A stretch of 64,000 nucleotides of DNA from Oscheius sp. JU75 (lineage: Eukaryota; Nematoda; Chromadorea; Rhabditida; Rhabditidae): assembly GCA_037178855.1 (NCBI GenBank), contig JASJZC010000005.1:2976001-3040000 (forward strand), written 5' to 3'. Positions 1 through 13,207 of this stretch are shown in pieces (positions within the stretch are counted from its first letter, which is position 1; each line of letters opens with the position of its first letter). The notes below the pieces were generated by a model. The model worked only from the letters and a program-made list of their open reading frames with translations. It was not told the DNA's origin and did not search any database. A program made the position numbers and the translations under genes.

Positions 1-1266
1 AAGATTGGTCGAGCGATTATTACCAGGCAAGCCGACTTCTTGCTCTAACGTGTTTATTCAACCGATTTTCAGCGGGAATTTTTTGGGATCATGCGAATGA
101 AAATCTCATAGAAACAGAGAACGAGGAGCAGCACAAACACGCAAGTCTTGTCATCGGGACGGTCCACTGTGTCAACGTGTATCTCAAGAAATTCCTAGTA
201 AGGAGTTCCACTTCTCTTCCATCTATAATCTCAGATCAATACCGGCAGTGTGGAGTCAATTTACTTGACCGGCTCTGAGCTGTATAGTCCAGGATCAAGG
301 AGAGAACGGAGTCTAATGGAGATCATCTCCTATGTTAGAAGGCAAAGAAGTGGACACATTTCATCGTTCCTGATCAGTGCTACAGCCAGTCCACTCACGC
401 CAGTCTGCCGACATCTGCTCTCCGACAATTATTCCGTAGTCGCCATTCCCAAGAAAACGGATGTAGTTCTACCCGATGTCAAAATTTGTCTCATTAACAC
501 AGTTGGTTTTCTTCTTCACTGTGCTCTAAGGTATCTTTTAGGATGATCCCGGATGCCACTTTTTCAAAAAACTGGCCTGTCTAATGGCACTTGTCCAGAA
601 GAATATCAATGAGGACCCTAGTATGTGCTTTTTGTTGTAGATAACAGGACAACTTTTAGAAACAAAAAAGACGACAATCATTGTTTGTGAGAAGGAAGAG
701 ACATGCAATTTTTTTGCGACATTTCTGACGTTGAAATTTCAGATAAAAGTACTTCTAATTACAAGGTAAATGTTATTTCATCTGTCCCAAAAGCAGATTC
801 TTTCAGAAATATTCATCCCTTAGAGTTCGAGAGGACGAAGAATCTCTTCTACGCCCGGTATTTCTTGCATTCGTAGAAATATAACAAACCATTCAGAGTA
901 TCGGACTTCCTAGTGATGGACTATCATGCTCTTCGATTCTTGGAGTCAGGAGATTTCGCCAAGGTTCGTTTCCCACCTGTATCGCTTCAATATACTTTCA
1001 GATTATTGCCTTTGATCTACCGAAACCGGTCGAGTTCTCCACGAAGATGGGGACCTTCTTCAGACTTTCCCAGAAAGTCACCAGGGAGAAAGTCGTTTAC
1101 TTGATCATGGATCCAAATGTCGACCGCCAGCTGATTGTACCTGTCCACAAGGTATATAACTTTCTCTTTTTTTTTGGTATCAATGCGTTTTCAGCTCCTC
1201 GAGAAGCTCGGCTCGCGTATTTCGACCACCTTTCATGCCCTCTATGTCTCACTTTCTGTTTTATGA
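1..1266 (+). CDS. DEAD-box RNA helicase-like protein, C-terminal part (5' end outside window)
   Basis: Several exons on the plus strand join into the second half of a DEAD-box helicase. Visible pieces are motif III (SAT in LISATASPLTP, about 360-390), the start of the C-terminal RecA-like domain (KLACLMALVQKN, then TIIVCEKEETCNFFATFL, about 560-735), a segment IIAFDLPKPVEF (about 1003-1035) that corresponds to the region before motif VI, and the usual helical tail PVHKLLEKLG. The stop is TGA at 1264-1266; the last intron is 1151-1193. Where motif VI (HRIGRTGR) should be, the sequence reads STKMGTFFRLSQK, so the ATP-contacting arginines appear lost. It may therefore be a catalytically weak or dead helicase, as known for some Tudor-helicase relatives. 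The start, motif I and the DEAD box are outside the window. The family call is fairly sure; the subfamily is unknown. Confidence 0.6.
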
Positions 1267-1647
1267 AATCGTTTTTCGTTGTTTATGTCGTACAGAATGT
1301 AGTTTTATTCTGGAATACGTAGGATGTATAAACATTTTCACACGTTCCAAATCGGAGTCAACAACGCGCGAAAATGATGCTCGTTTTTGGCATTCGAGGT
1401 GACACGGCGCCGACAGGTACAACCTATCACTGACCTTATTTCGACAGTGTGAGTAGCATATTTGCACAATACTTTTTGCATCGCGATTCTTCTACAGAGA
1501 AGTATTTCTGGTTGTGAGAAAACCTGATTAGGGGAAGAGAGATCGGAGAAAGAAATATACGGTAGGCCGTGAAATGTTTCGAGGCGCTGCCTCAAAGGGC
1601 GGAGCTTTGGCGTGTGCGACCGAGGGTAGCCAATCGCTTGAATAAGC
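1267..1647. other. Intergenic stretch between helicase-like gene and Pax gene
   Basis: No supported coding exon or repeat is seen. It holds the 3' UTR of the helicase-like gene and the presumed promoter and 5' UTR of the Pax gene. Confidence 0.4.
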
Positions 1648-3806
<2,159 letters not shown>

Positions 3807-4308
3807 TCTTACCCAATCCATGACTGATTAGCTCAAATCTTACTGTACATTTCGAAAGATAAAAGGCTGACGGTACGTGTGGCTAATGGGCCAAGCTAAA
3901 CACACAGACCTACAAAAAGTGGCCTTGAGGGATGAATCCGAAGGTGATAGGCAGACAAACAGCGAGGTACGGGGGGATGTCAACCCGACAATTATGATGG
4001 AACGGTTGTCGGATGGCTATTCAGCCACACATACACACACGCTCTCATTAGGAGTCATCAGTCGGGAAGTGGGGGGATACTAACCAATTACACAACTCTT
4101 TCACTTCCGGACAACCTACCGTAGGTAGAAAAGGACAAATTGGCGGAGCACTTTCGGGGAAAACCTCGTTAGACGGTAATGAAGTGAGCGAGATTCACAG
4201 CTGTAAAAGGAGCCCCCGACCATAAACATTGAATAGGCTGTCGGCATGCTCAAAAAGTCTTTATTTCGGTGGAGCAGAAATCTTCTCCCCGATCGAAGAG
4301 AATCTGTT
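3807..4308. other. Intergenic stretch between two convergent genes
   Basis: The 3' ends of the Pax gene and of the minus-strand MSP-domain gene face each other here. I see no exon; a short CA-rich run lies near 4024-4042. Confidence 0.4.
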
Positions 4309-5440
4309 TCAGAAGTCGTAGGAGACTCGCAGCAGATGACGCTTCTTGTCGGTTCTGCTCGTGAAGTTCGGGTCATATTGGATGATGTCCGACTCGACAA
4401 GAGCATAATCGATGGCCAGCTTGTCTCCGTACTCGATGCTCACTCCCTGTCTGTACATCACGTTGATCTTTTCCTCTTCACCACGAAAGATGACTCCACA
4501 GGCTGGCGAGGCAGCAATACGGTGCAAAGCATTCGACTTGAGGGCCCAGACGAGATTCTGTTGAGAGGCATTCGTCACTGTGATCACCTTCGTTTCTTCC
4601 GGATTCTTGAAGACGACCTGCTCGAGCGGATTGCTGATCAGATCACCGAAAGTCAGTCCGATGGTACAGTGGCTCTCTTGCGAGACGAGACCATCGCCTT
4701 TTCCCTTCCTGTCTCCCAGATCTCTGTCCTCCAAGAAGGCGTCGGGATGAGGAGTCAGAGCTCTGTTCACGCCATGAGTTTTCGTCTTCTTCTTCTCCGG
4801 CGTCTCCTTCTGTGTACTCTGCATCGTCTCCGAATGAATTGGACAAGCAGTCGACTCCTCTTCGTTGGACCTCATGTAGATGGAAGAGGAACTCCTGGGC
4901 GACTGAATTGCGTATCCCTCGGAGTCGTAGAGCGAGACGATGGACGTCATGCACTGGGTGAAGTCTTCCTTGAGCGAGCTGGGCTGGTTAAGCATCTTGT
5001 CGAAAGCTTCCTTGTTCTGGGTGGCCGCGTGTCCGAAGGCCAACGACATCAGGGCGAGTTTGGAGAGAACGTAGCTGAAAGAGTCGCCGAGCATGACGTC
5101 CAAGAGACCGAGTGAGCCCTGCAGAGCCCAGTAGAAGAGGATGGAACGGTAGCCCTTCGGTGTGCTCGACTCTTCCCTCAGCACTTTGTAAGTGAAAAAG
5201 GCTGCCGGAAGCGAGGTCAGCAGAGTACAGGCATGGGTTGCGAAACGACCTTGGAGCAGGTAGACTGACGTGACGAGAGCCGAGGCCATGAAGAAGTCGC
5301 GACGGGAGATCTTCGAAGACTGTACAGAACTGCGCATGTCCACTGAACTCTTTTTTCGTTTTGGTCTGAAGTAGAGACGACTTACCGTAGTTCCGCTCAG
5401 ACGAGTTGACAAAGTAGTCGACAAATTCCGCTTCGGCCAT
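4309..5440 (-). CDS. REEP/TB2-DP1-like membrane protein with C-terminal MSP domain
   Basis: Two exons, 5440-5386 and 5342-4309, with a 43-nt intron; the ATG at 5440 begins MAEAEFVDYFVN. A longer open frame runs upstream but needs unspliced intron sequence, so the spliced start is preferred. The N-terminal half has hydrophobic hairpins (around FFMASALVTSVYLL, and LFYWALQGSLGLLDVML), with the pattern of TB2/DP1/HVA22 (REEP) proteins that bend ER membrane. After a low-complexity serine-rich and charged linker comes a major-sperm-protein-type domain (VVFKNPEETKVITVTN, then ACGVIFRGEEEKINVMY). MSP/VAP-like domains bind FFAT-type peptides at ER contact sites. The protein is about 360 aa. MOSPD1/3 have the reverse order (MSP first, membrane segments last), so this arrangement is unusual. 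The MSP assignment is firm; the REEP one is moderate. Confidence 0.65.
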
Positions 5441-5659
5441 GGACGTCTTCCTCGGACGAGGCTATTCGCTTGAATGGAGCTCCCTGGGAGTTCCAAATAT
5501 AGCTTTTTCTAGCAAGAATGTTAATTGCTAGCAAAAAAAGATACTTATGAAGGAAAGGTTTCAATATGTTTCAAGTTTCGGTGTTCAGTGCCTTCTCCTC
5601 CTTAACTTCCGAGGTTTTCGAGGGAGACTGTAGTACATCTGTACTAGCTGTGAGTGGAA

Positions 5660-6015
5660 TTCCATGTGAAGGAAATCCTTGACGAGGTGCTGAATATAGG
5701 AGAAAAGGAGATCAATGCCGTCTTCGACAAATGGCACCGCGAGCAGCAGCTGATTATCGAGGAAACCCATGTTGAGGACAAGGTTGTAGCTGAAGGTTTG
5801 GAGGAGAAAATCAACAGTCTGATCAAGAAGGCGGAGCAGTTGACAATTGACCAGGAAAATGGTCTAAAGGGTATGATCAGCCGTGTTTTTTAACAAACAA
5901 AGTTTCAGAGATGTGCAATAAGATTCCCTATGGGCAGTTCCGCTATCAGCTGTATCTCATCGAGAGGAGCCGCTTCAACGACGTTGAAATTGTATATGAC
6001 CCTTCCGTCAATGGA
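5660..6015 (+). pseudogene. Inverted partial copy of an ELYS/mel-28 exon-intron-exon segment
   Basis: 356 bp that match 8574-8929 in reverse complement with one mismatch noticed (in the glutamate/lysine-rich part near 5709). The copy contains coding sequence (KEILDEVLNIGEKEINAVFD onward), a complete intron (about 5868-5907) and the start of the next exon, and it stops inside the following intron. Because introns are kept, it is a DNA-level duplication, not a processed copy. It has no start codon context, no neighbouring ELYS exons and no stop in the right place, so it is presumably a non-functional fragment. It sits between the 3' end of the ELYS gene and the 5' end of the MSP-domain gene. 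Confidence 0.85.
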
Positions 6016-6351
6016 GCTGGCCTCTTTGTTTCTTTTCGTTTTCGAAGCATCTTTTTCCGTTCTCTGTCGAGCAGAGAATAATTGGGTAGAATGGAGATAC
6101 TAACGAGTAGTCCAATAGACAATCCACATAGTTGGAACAATACTATGTGTTCTTTCTTCTTGACGGAAACGTTATTTCGCCTATTTATTTCCGTTAGAAC
6201 CAATTTTAGATGTCTCGTTCCAATGAAATACCTGTGTAGACAAGGTGAGAGGCTGTAGCAGAAACTGGAGACAACGAGTGAAACGAATCTGTTTATGAAG
6301 GCATATGAATTCACAATAGAAAAAGATCAAAAAATGGTCAAGATGGCGAAG

Positions 6352-9300
6352 TTAGGATGAAGGCGGCTTCTTGTTAGCAGCAGTGCGTTTGGCGAGATTT
6401 GCCTGGAAAAGGGGTCCTTTACAAACGAAGAACACGCCACGTACCCTGAACTGCTCCACGAGAGAAGGACCTGTAGTTTTGGATGCTCTGGTGCTTTTTC
6501 TTGACGGCGACTTCGGCGCAGCTACTGTCTCTTCCGAAACGGCCGTCCTGGCTCTAAAATGAATTGTGATTATAAAATTGGAATGCAGAGAGCAAACCTT
6601 CGTGTTGGACTTTTCACATGCATTGTATCGGATTGCGACGCGACAACCTTCCTGCCGGACCGAGTAGATTTAGCTTCAGCGGGAACTTCTTGTGAATTGG
6701 ACGGAGTCTTAGCACGACGGGAAGAAGATCTTGTGGGGGATTTCGGCTCAACCGCCGCCTCTTCAAAAACAGCTGCCAGAGCTCTAAACTGTTCATTGCA
6801 AAGGAAAACAAACGAAAAACGAACCGGCGAGCAGGACTTTTTCTTTGTGACGATTCGGCGTATGCTCCAACGGCGGCTTTTGTACAAGATCGCGTAGGAG
6901 TAGTTCTGACCCTGACGGGAGCTACCGTCTCGGAAATAGTATTGAATTTGCGAACGGATCTCGTCGGTGATTTGGTCTCCGCCGCCGTCTCTTCAACAAC
7001 CGCCTCCAAAACTCTGAAGTAAGAATTTGAAAGAGGAAGAGACAAATAGGGTAACCTGGCACTTTTCGTCTTCTTCGAAGAAGATCGAGTCGGAGTGGTG
7101 CGGAGCTCGACTTCCCGTGGTTCGGAGACAGCTCTGGATCTGGATCGAGTAGGAGTGGCTCGGATCTTGGCGGGAACTTCTTGCGTCTCGGATACGGTTC
7201 TGGATCTGGATTTTCGAGCGGATCTTCTAGTTGACTTGGGCTCCTCTATAGGCTCTCCGAAGACAGCCGCCAAAGCTCTGAAGACGAGCTATAAAAAGAA
7301 AAAGAGATGTACGAACGTGCGAGCCGGTTTTTCTTCCTTTTTCGGTTCCGGCTGTGCTTCCTTCGAACTCGATTCGATAACTCCGACATCGATGGGATCT
7401 TCCTGCGTTTCGGACGTCCTAGTCCGAATTCGGCGACTTGATCGGGCAGGTTTCTCCTGAAAAGGAATAAGCGTATTCTAATCTTTTAGATATGGTGCAA
7501 TAATTCGAACGCAACAGCTTACCGGTTTGTCATCAACCAGCTCAGACGTATTCTTCGGCGAGTCCGTATTAGGACTGAGAGTTGTTTTGTCGATCGACGG
7601 CTCCAGTATCGGCGTTTCTCCACATAGAACAGGCGTCTTTTCGGGTGATTCCGTGGGCGAACTGAGCGTTGTATTGTCGAAGGAGGGCTGGGTTATCGGT
7701 GAATCAAACTCGGGCACAGGTTTAGGCGATTCCGTGTCCGAACTGAGCAGCGTAGTATCCATCGAGAGCTTCAATATTGGGGTTTCCACGCCCATAACAG
7801 GCAAATTTTTCAGTGATTCCGTAGTCGAACTGAGCGTCGTATTGTCGATGGAGGGCTCCACGAATTCAGGGTCCCAGCGAATACGACCACGGCTCGGAGA
7901 CCTGTTTTGGCGGATGGGGGTCTTCAAAATGCTGGTTGGAGCCGGGATGAAGCACTGCGTCTCGGGAGTAATTTGAATGCCCGTTTGTCCTTCGGCAGCT
8001 GCAGCAGCTCGTGATCTTCTCGAAGTGGGCGTGCGAAGAATACAATTGATCTTCTCCTTCGTCTTCTCATCGAGCCTAAGACTAATTTTTAGGCGCTATT
8101 ATCATTCAAGGATTACTCATTCATTTGTGGAGTAACATCATCTTCAGTCTCCATTCTGTCATTCTTTTCCGGCGTTGTGATGATCTGAAAAAAACTTGTT
8201 AAAAATACGTTACTAAAAACTGACGTCCTGCCCCTGACATACGTCCATTTCCTCCGGTTCGACAGCCTTGGGATGCTTCTGGATCCGCTTGAACAGAGGC
8301 ACGCTAAGTCCTGCCGTGTCCTTTTTGACCTGACTGACAGCTGGCTTTTCGGATGGCACTAAGGATGAGTTTTAAGATCGAAATAGACTGGCAACTAACC
8401 AAACTCTTTGAACTTCCGCCTGACTTCTGAAGGCCAGCTAGGAGCGTTGTTCACTCTCTTCATAGGCTCCAGGAATTGTTTGACTCTTCGAATGACGGGT
8501 AGTGCCTTGACGTAGAGTTCAACATAAGGATTGTGAACGCTGGTCGGGACAGTAAGCTGAAAATTGTGTTGCTTCCATTGACGGAAGGGTCATATACAAT
8601 TTCAACGTCGTTGAAGCGGCTCCTCTCGATGAGATACAGCTGATAGCGGAACTGCCCATAGGGAATCTTATTGCACATCTCTGAAACTTTGTTTGTTAAA
8701 AAACACGGCTGATCATACCCTTTAGACCATTTTCCTGGTCAATTGTCAACTGCTCCGCCTTCTTGATCAGACTGTTGATTTTCTCCTCCAAACCTTCAGC
8801 TACAACCTTGTCCTCAACATGGGTTTCCTCGATAATCAGCTGCTGCTCGCGGTGCCATTTGTCGAAGACGGCATTGATCTCTTTTTCTCCTATATTCAGC
8901 ACCTCGTCAAGGATTTCCTTCACATGGAAGATGATGTTCCGCGTCTCCGGCTTCCCGCCAGCAATCTGAAGAGTCTTCTTCGCTACCACGAGGTCAATGA
9001 TGTAGTAGATGATGAATTCTTGCTTCATACGATTGTGGTAGGTGGGTTTGAGCAGAGGGGTCACGGCGTTCTTAACAACTTTTATAGACACAAAGCAATG
9101 ACAAAATCTTACATGAACAGCCGGCGGATACCATTCCTCGCCCTCTTGATCCAGCCAGAATGGCTCATTCGGCTCAATTTGCTGCATTTTGGCCACGATT
9201 TCGTCAACGACGAGGTTTTTCGGCACGGAAAGAGCTCTGAATCAATTGTATTTCAGAACTTTGGGAAGGTCTAGCCTCAGTTTGCTGCGCCTTTCGTGAA

Positions 9301-11829
9301 CTAGATCCTCGAGAACCTGTCGCTCTTCCAGGTTTCTCTCCCCGAGTGGCAGGTACTTCATTGTGTAGAGATTGCGAATGCAGTTGGCAAAGTCGGACAC
9401 GTTGTTAACAGCGGCCAGCTGACTTTCTGACTCGAGCACAAGGATGCGAGGTACGGACTTCTGCCACTGAGCATACTTCTCCTGCACTGCTCGATAGATG
9501 TGTTTGGCTGAGCGCAGCACGGCATTCAGCTGACGAAACTGCCGTTTTTGTTCGAGCGACAGGTGTTTGGCTGTATCGGAGAAGAGGATGTCATCTATAA
9601 GACATCTTGGTCGTCGAAGAGCCAAACTACTAACTGAGCATATCTAGCTTGTCTCTTGCTCGCTGTACCTCAGACCACATCCATTCGCATTTCACACGAA
9701 CCGCCGACCATTCGACCTCTTTTGTCGAGTTGATCAGCTGCACTACCGAGTCTGTGTGACCGTACAGAATGGCCGCAGTCATAACCATCTCATAGCTTGT
9801 GTGACCGTAAAGAAGAGCGGAGGTGGCCGCGGCAGACCCTCCCTAAATATGGCCTTTAGGTGAATCAAAGTGACAGAGACGTACATTGACATCAAGAGGC
9901 GAAGACATCAAACCAACCGCCAGGAGGCTACGACCCGCCAGTCGCCAATTCGTCGAATACGCGTTAAGATTCTCGTAGATCCTTCCAAGCACTTGTGATG
10001 GAAGGCTGCGCAGTTGAAAGGTGGCGCTGGCCGAGGAGGATCCTATGTATATTCGGGACAGCTAAATTGGAGTATGTTAGTTATTAAAAAAATGAGTAAA
10101 CATTCAGTCCTGAAGCATAAATCTGCTGCTCGGGATCCTCTGACATGAATTGGAATCGACTTATATAGGAGCAATCGACCATGATATCCTGAAGAATATG
10201 CTGTTTTGGCGTAGAAATAGTCTGTATACTGTGATATTATCCAGCATTTTATAAGAATTGGGCGGCTCGAAGGTCACATCAATGAGGTAGGGGCATTGCC
10301 TGGCTGGTGTGTTGTCGGGAGTTGGATTTGGATGCAGCCTTTTGTAGTAATACGTGTTGAGGTCAAAAATACCGAATTTGAGAATGCCGTGACCATCGAT
10401 ATAGCTGAAGAACATCTGCGAAAGATCGAGATCAGTATCTGAAACCAACTTATATAGGACAACTATAAAACGTGCATACCGTTGAGAGTTAAATTCTGTT
10501 CATTCGTCTCATCCACCTTGCGATCTCTGGCAAGAGGGTGTGCCGAGATCCACTCGGCCGTTGTTCCCTTACCGGCCACTTGGTTAGCCATCCTCGGCCA
10601 GAACATGGCCCTTTTGAAATCGCGATCTCTTGTGGCGACGTTCTCTTGGCCGATGACACGATAGGATCCCTCGTAGAGCACCATTACAAGCGTTTTACCT
10701 CGTTCTCTAAAATGTTCAGAAGAATCAGAAGAGGCAAGCAACGAACCCATGGAAGGCACAGAACCAGACGTTCATGTTGGGATCGTCGTGAGGTAGAAGG
10801 GGAACAATGTGGCAGACGGGCGAAGAGCATTGGAAAACATTTGTAGCACTAAATGAGGGTGAGCAGGAATTTAACAAGATCATACAGGTCACCGGAGGGA
10901 GTAAAGCCGACTTGCACAATTCCGCCAAAAGAAAGTCCAATGAGAAGATCACAGGAGCGAGGAATGTACGCGATGGACGTTACGCAGACCTCGGATATAT
11001 CTTTGACGACGTTAGCACGGCCTTCAACACGGTACACGAACTTATTGTCGTGGTGGTAGGAGGCTAAAAGACTCAATTAATAAAGGAGAACACCGAGGCT
11101 AACATAGTGCATCTGTCAGTTTCCTTGTTTCTGGCGGCGATTCGTGGTTCCAATACGGGTTGTTGGGCAGATAGAGGACGTAGGCATGGCCGAATTCAGT
11201 TCCAACCACGACGACATTCGTCCAACTGTGCATCTTTGTGTTCAAAGACGCGCTGGCACGTGCAATTTCGATATCGTCAAGAACAACTTTCAAACAGAAG
11301 CCCTAAAATTTAGTTGTAAGCAAAAGGTGACTATGCAATCTTACAGGATACGGAATGATTGTCTCGTGGACAGGCTTCAGCTTTTCTCCCCCGTGGACGA
11401 ATCGTGCCAAGTAGGCGTCATCACCATCGTTGTAGAGAACGGCGAGACCGAATAGACCGTCTGAAGAAAGGTCGTGAAATTTTTTTTTAAAAAGCAACGA
11501 ACCTAGTGTTTGAAGATACTCGACATCAACTATTTCGACGCCTTCCGGCAGACTGAAATCATAGACTGTGGTCTGCTGGTGGATTCTCTTTATGACAAGC
11601 ACATTTCCACCGAAGACGGCTTGATATTCCGTTGCCACGCCTAGAAACTAAACTGAGCACGAACAAGAAACCAGCACATACCTGATGAAAATGAAAGAAA
11701 CTTCACGGTCGGCTTGCCGTCGTTCAGCTTGCCAAAACTTGGCAGTGCTAGCTGTCTTTCAGACCCAGGTACAACTTCTAAGTATTGCCTCAGCTCGGGA
11801 GGTATGTTAGCCTGAGCAGCGGCTAACAT
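6352..11829 (-). CDS. mel-28: Nucleoporin ELYS / MEL-28 homologue
   Basis: Many short exons read from ATG 11829 (MLAAAQANIPPELRQYLEVV) to TAA at 6352. The N-terminal third is beta-propeller-like (for example AVLYNDGDDAYLARFVHGGE, then VVVGTEFGHAYVLYLPNN). The middle is an alpha-helical solenoid typical of ELYS (WMWSEVQRARDKLDML, then YTMKYLPLGERNLEERQVLE). The C-terminal part is disordered and basic: a TSILKTP...RGRIRWDP motif like the ELYS SILKTP/RISF region (near 7860-7925), four tandem repeats of about 28 aa (7520-7860), and then several exons that each start RALAAVF or similar and continue EPKSPTRS (6450-7300). ELYS/MEL-28 binds chromatin and seeds nuclear pores and kinetochore functions after mitosis. 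Serine-proline sites in the tail fit mitotic CDK control. Repeat exons and the palindrome at 8574-8929 are unusual. Family call is good; exact exon borders in 7.9-8.5 kb are approximate. Confidence 0.72.
8574..8929. repeat. Right arm of 356-bp inverted repeat
   Basis: This arm is inside the ELYS gene and pairs with 5660-6015. Both arms are 356 bp with no indel seen. The 2.56-kb spacer holds the whole 3' part of the ELYS gene. Confidence 0.9.
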
Positions 11830-12286
11830 TATCTGAAAATTACAGAGTAAACAATTAAGGAAAGAGCTTTAGGGATCAGGCCAAATATAAGCGAGGATTG
11901 TAACGAATATAGAGCCTTAGCTATTATTTTGGTCTCACTTACGAACAGAATTCGTCTCGTTTTTGGGCACGTTTCTGAAACTTCGAGAAAGGAAAATAAA
12001 TTCGACAAGAAAACGAACTTCAAATAGGTGCCAAAAGGATTGTTTCGAAAACGAACCGCCGGCGGGAAGTGTTACGCGGCGGGACCAACTTGCAGACAGA
12101 AACGGGGCAGTCTTTTAATTATAACTTGGCTGACAGTGGCCGACTGACCATCAAACGTCCACTTAACTTGAATCGATCTTTTGGTCGTCATACGACAGGG
12201 TCTCTCTTCCACCTGTTGGTCATCAGTGACGAGGTAGCTTTTCCTTTCTTTACTCGCTTCAATGAGAACTTCTAGATTGCTGCTGA
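11830..12286. other. Divergent promoter region upstream of ELYS gene
   Basis: Stretch between the ELYS start codon and the threonine-rich reading frame to its right. No conserved exon was recognised. A minus-strand open frame at 11829-12023 has no support. Confidence 0.35.
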
Positions 12287-13060
12287 CAAAATTCCATCAA
12301 CCCGGGCCTTGTAGGTGTTGGACAACTTCTAGACAGAGGTAAGAAGCTCACTACAACTGCCAGCACGACCACAACTATCATTCCAACGAGCACAAGAGAC
12401 TCGACCAGTACTCAGCCTATATCCCAACTGCTACCATCACAACAACAGTTTCAAGCACTGCCAACTGCTACGACTCTTTCTTCGACAACTACAGTCATGT
12501 CTATTACGCAGTCTACGACAGTAGAATCGACTACGACGAAGAGCAAGAGGACTTCTACTGCGGAGACAACGAAAACTCCGACTAGAAGATCGAAGGTCGC
12601 TACTCAGGAAACGATTGTCGAAGAGACGACTTCTCCGAGAGAGGACACTTTCATGATGATGTTTACGGAGAATGTGTGCAGTGAGCCGAGTCAGGGGATG
12701 TTTGCTGTCCATCCTCCGGAGGCTCTGGAACCGAAAGGCGACGAGATCGAGTCGGCTCAAATCTCCTGGTCGTCGCCGGAATCCTTGTAGGTCTTATTCT
12801 GTTCGGCGTCGTTGTTGGAAGATCGTCACCTGTGAAGAGAAAAAGAAGGCAGAACAGAGGAGGACGGATGCCAAGAAAAAGAAAATGCTCCCTTCGGACG
12901 ATTCTAGATCCTCCAATCTCAAAAATGACACCACTTCCGTGTCTCAACAAGCCGAGAAGAGCACGACGACTCTTCCAAGCCGACGGCTCCAGAGAGCGAT
13001 CAACCATCGTTGGTCCAGACGGCTATCAAATTGGAACCATCCTCCTAGAGAAGAATAAAG
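12287..13060 (+). pseudogene. Threonine/serine-rich mucin-like membrane protein, possibly broken
   Basis: One frame open from 12287 to 12790 codes a very Thr/Ser-rich stretch (runs such as TTTASTTTTIIPTST and SSTTTV), like the extracellular stalk of a mucin-type protein. A different frame, about 12700-12870, codes a hydrophobic segment LLVVAGILVGLILFGVVVG followed by a basic stop-transfer run (KRKRRQ), exactly what should follow such a stalk. I could not find a plausible intron that joins the two frames, and there is no ATG at the front of the first. Further on, a third frame gives an acidic/polar tail ending near 13056. Either an intron escaped me or the gene carries frameshifts. No family is recognised. 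Confidence 0.35.
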
Positions 13061-13207
13061 ATATAAACTTTCCCGGCGTAAAATTAAAACATTTATATAG
13101 GGCAATTATTACATAGGGTTCACTGATAAAACTGAAAAATAGGTCAACGATTTCAGAAACAGCGAAAATAATAGTTAACAAAAGAATAGAAGAAAAACAA
13201 GAATTTC

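Noticed and set aside
4246-5115. 289-codon plus-strand open frame
   Set aside because: It is antisense to the MSP-domain gene, whose protein has clear domains; composition is that of a shadow frame.
12437-12760. Arg/Ser-rich minus-strand frame opposite the Thr-rich gene
   Set aside because: It is the expected shadow of repeated ACT/ACG/ACA codons on the other strand.
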